A program made the position numbers and the translations under genes. A DNA stretch of 16,449 nucleotides from Deltaproteobacteria bacterium. Its GTDB lineage: Bacteria > Desulfobacterota > Desulfobacteria > Desulfobacterales > JAUVVS01. The notes under the pieces were generated by a model that saw nothing but the letters and a program-made list of their open reading frames with translations, was not told where the DNA came from and did no database searches. Positions 15,011 through 16,449 of the stretch are shown piece after piece. Position 1 is the first letter of the stretch, and every line of letters starts with the position of its first letter. The stretch covers positions 1 to 16,449 of the forward strand of contig JAUVVS010000009.1 in the NCBI GenBank assembly GCA_030604545.1, read 5' to 3'.

Positions 15011-15026
15011 TTTCACTATTGTGAAA
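15011..15026. promoter_or_regulatory. Perfect palindrome upstream of mttB (possible operator)
   Basis: TTTCAC-TATT-GTGAAA is a perfect 6-4-6 inverted repeat about 55 bases before the mttB start, in AT-rich DNA and outside the MITE-like element. Its size and position fit a dimeric regulator site. No regulator gene lies in the window and no convincing -35/-10 pair was assigned. Confidence 0.5.
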
Positions 15027-15048
15027 TATTTCTATCCTACAAGTATAT

Positions 15049-15380
15049 ACTAGTGCGATGTCTCAAAAGTCCTGTACTCAGTTCTGGCAATTTGACATAC
15101 TAACGTAAATGGAGCAAATGTCGTGAAAATCCGAATATCGAAATCCGAAATCCGAAACAATATCAAAATCCGAATGTTCCAAATTCAAAACAAATGCGGC
15201 TAAACACCTTCATTTTAAAGTGTTTTGAGAATTTGAATTTATGTCATTCGAATTTGTTTAGAATTTCGATATTCGAATTTAGGATTTCCCCGTCTCTGAT
15301 CAGTGGATTAAATATAACCATTTTTACGACATTTCATTTTGCTAATTTGGAATACAGAATTTATGAGACGGGTCACTAGT
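15049..15380. mobile_element. MITE-like non-autonomous element with imperfect terminal inverted repeats
   Basis: Both ends read ACTAGTG inward: 15049-15055 on the plus strand and 15380-15374 on the minus strand. The first 31 bases of each end match at 23 positions, sharing GTCTCA and CTGTA blocks. A second shared block is AGCAAATGTCGTGAAAAT near the left end and AGCAAAATG...GTCGTAAAAAT near the right. The interior is an imperfect palindrome of CGAATATCGAAAT-type sequence (about 15128-15190 against 15225-15290). There is no credible ORF, which fits a 332-bp miniature element or large foldback repeat. No target-site duplication is evident. It occupies most of the 534-bp gene-free gap 14957-15490. 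Confidence 0.65.
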
Positions 15381-15389
15381 TTTTCCTCA

Positions 15390-15397
15390 CCTCCTTT
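15390..15397 (-). promoter_or_regulatory. Orphan Shine-Dalgarno-like AAAGGAGG
   Basis: On the minus strand AAAGGAGG followed by TGAGGAAAA lies just outside the right end of the MITE-like element, downstream of the MttB remnant. Only a 22-codon frame (GTG 15376) follows, running through the element's terminal repeat. It may be the ribosome site of a gene displaced by the insertion. Confidence 0.35.
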
Positions 15398-15490
15398 ATT
15401 GGTTATATTTTTTCATAATCGTAACTACTCAAGTATTACCCTTTTCTTGATCGTTCAAATTTTTATACAACAATTATAAAAATACTGCAA

Positions 15491-15793
15491 CTATCCTTTA
15501 TTACAATATTCCACACCCGCACCTACAGCTTGACGATCTTCCATCCCTTTCCAGAAATCGTGAACACCCAGCTCCTCTTCGGCTTCTACAACAATCGATC
15601 GAATTTTAGCGATAACATCATCTGAAAGCGGTTTTGGTTGTTTGTAATTCTCTAAAATATCTTTCGCTTTTGCATGCGCTTTTTCGTAAATCGTAGGCTG
15701 GCCCGCCTGAGTCCAACGATCATAATTCGACCGGTCAATCAACTCAGGGTGGGATATTTCTTGCATGTGTTTCAGCGTATGTTCTTCGGTCAT
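15491..15793 (-). pseudogene. C-terminal remnant of a second MttB-family methyltransferase
   Basis: The 100-codon frame aligns with the last 80 or so residues of the intact mttB product: HTLKHMQEISHPELIDR against TTYEHMRSQSEATLIDR, YEKAHAKAKDILENYKQP against YQRACEKARNILETYEPP, and IRSIVVEAEEELGV against IRSIIEDTEKELGV. It extends about 20 residues further (HDFWKGMEDRQ). The TIM-barrel core is missing, and upstream codons run into several stops within a few triplets (TGA at 15799, TGA at 15805, TAG at 15808). The ATG at 15793 is therefore an internal methionine. Its sequence differs enough from the intact copy to represent a distinct paralogue. It ends in TAG. It would not make a functional methyltransferase. 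Confidence 0.85.
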
Positions 15794-15861
15794 GACTCAG
15801 GGTCACTATATACATCTGTTTTGTCTGATTTTTGCGGATAGAGGTAGGTATAAGACCTTAA

Positions 15862-16449
15862 TTTCTCATGAACCTGGCCACACAGCAATTCATAAACAGG
15901 CTTGTTGATATGTTTGCGTAAAACATGCGGGACGGGTTTATCTTTGAGCCGATCGATGCGGAAGTCCATCCTGAAGAGAGAGGAAAATACCGCATTCTGG
16001 ACGGGGTTCATCGCTGGCAAGCCTATAAATCCCTCGGTGCAAATGAGATAGAGGCCCATATTGTTCGCCTTGATGGGTGTGATCCTTTGCTTTATGCGGC
16101 CAAAAAGGCCATAGGCCCGCGGCAGCTCACTGAAGAAGATGCCAGAGAAACGGCCAGGCGGGCGTTTCAGAAAAACCCCCGGCTGACCTCCGCCGAGATC
16201 GGGCAGGCAATTGGCCGTTCAAGACGAACTGTGGATTCATATATCTCGGATCTTAAGGCCGCTGTTCAGATGGATCTTGATCTCAAGATCTTTCGCATGG
16301 ACCGGTTTGGCATCCCACAGGAGAGGATTTCAAAACGTTTGGACATTCTACAAAGGAGCATCTCAAACCATTTACCAAAAATGGAAGTATTTCCAAATTT
16401 GGTAAATGCCGATTTATCGAGAGGATTCACTGTCCCTCAGGTTGCTGAA
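15862..16449 (+). pseudogene. ParB/Spo0J-like nuclease-domain protein with premature TAA, 3' end beyond the window
   Basis: The reading frame encodes a ParB N-terminal-type domain (ILDGVHRWQAYKSLG, EIEAHIVRLDG) followed by a helix-turn-helix (TSAEIGQAIGRSRRTVDSYIS) and a second HTH-like stretch (RISKRLDILQRSISNHL). The segment FINRLVDMFA, stop, NMRDGFIFEPID looks like one continuous ParB-like region broken by TAA at 15919-15921. Restart at ATG 15925 would give at least 175 codons without the domain's first part. The frame is closed upstream by TAA at 15859, so the natural N-terminus is also missing. The region appears richer in GC than the flanking repeats. Such proteins occur in plasmids, phages and integrated elements. 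It is open at the window end. Confidence 0.7.

Noticed and set aside
15121..15300. CRISPR-like or satellite array from repeated AAATCCGAA text
   Set aside because: The units are short, irregular and without spacers of constant length, and they fold as the interior of an inverted repeat.
15370..15808. GGGTCACTA at 15370-15378 and 15800-15808 as a target-site duplication around the MttB remnant
   Set aside because: The left copy is part of the MITE-like element end, and a nine-base match in this interval can arise by chance; no element boundary coincides with both copies.
15790..16059. Minus-strand 89-codon open frame
   Set aside because: It lies opposite the ParB-like frame and shows no recognisable family features; the plus-strand frame carries clear domain sequence.

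Overview
The window looks like a chromosomal segment of an anaerobic Desulfobacterota (deltaproteobacterial, sulfate-reducer-like) organism. This is inferred from the gene mix: corrinoid scavenging, a bacterial GlnRS, a PA2778/PA2779 pair, an MttB-type methyltransferase with an in-frame UAG, and AT-rich intergenic repeats. No rRNA or other taxonomic marker is present, so the assignment is moderate.

Layout. (1) 1-5141, plus strand: a corrinoid uptake and salvage cluster made of a BtuF-like binding protein, BtuC permease, BtuD ATPase, CobU, CobS and a CbiR-like cobamide phosphodiesterase. btuF, btuC and btuD overlap and are clearly one transcript; cobU and cobS follow closely; cbiR comes after a 215-bp repeat-containing gap. 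(2) 5296-6809, plus: a PA2779-type secreted membrane protein and a PA2778-type C39-like peptidase lipoprotein with a TPR-like tail. (3) 7038-8741, plus: glnS. (4) 14956-8795, minus strand: a catabolic operon, in transcription order mttB, class III aminotransferase, small [2Fe-2S] protein, FAD/NAD oxidoreductase with a C-terminal [2Fe-2S] domain, and DAO-type FAD oxidase. The last three resemble the three-part HcnABC / opine / hydroxyproline dehydrogenases. (5) 14957-16449: a 534-bp gene-free stretch holding a palindrome and a MITE-like element, then a 5'-truncated second MttB fragment (minus) head to head with a broken ParB-like gene (plus) that runs off the window.

The main finding is that the apparent break in mttB is a single in-frame TAG at 13975-13973. 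The same frame continues for 160 codons of clear MttB C-terminus, giving 488 residues. That matches pyrrolysine-containing trimethylamine methyltransferases, with the UAG at residue 328. The only other TAG terminators seen are in btuF, where TGA follows at once, and in the MttB remnant.

Functional reading (inference): a corrinoid-dependent, pyrrolysine-type methyltransferase removes a methyl group from an N-methylated compound. The linked three-subunit dehydrogenase and aminotransferase then process the amine or amino-acid skeleton. The cobamide uptake and remodelling genes could supply the cofactor. No MttC-type corrinoid protein, reactivase or pyl genes lie in the window. Every gap in the catabolic operon downstream of the aminotransferase contains a different repeat.
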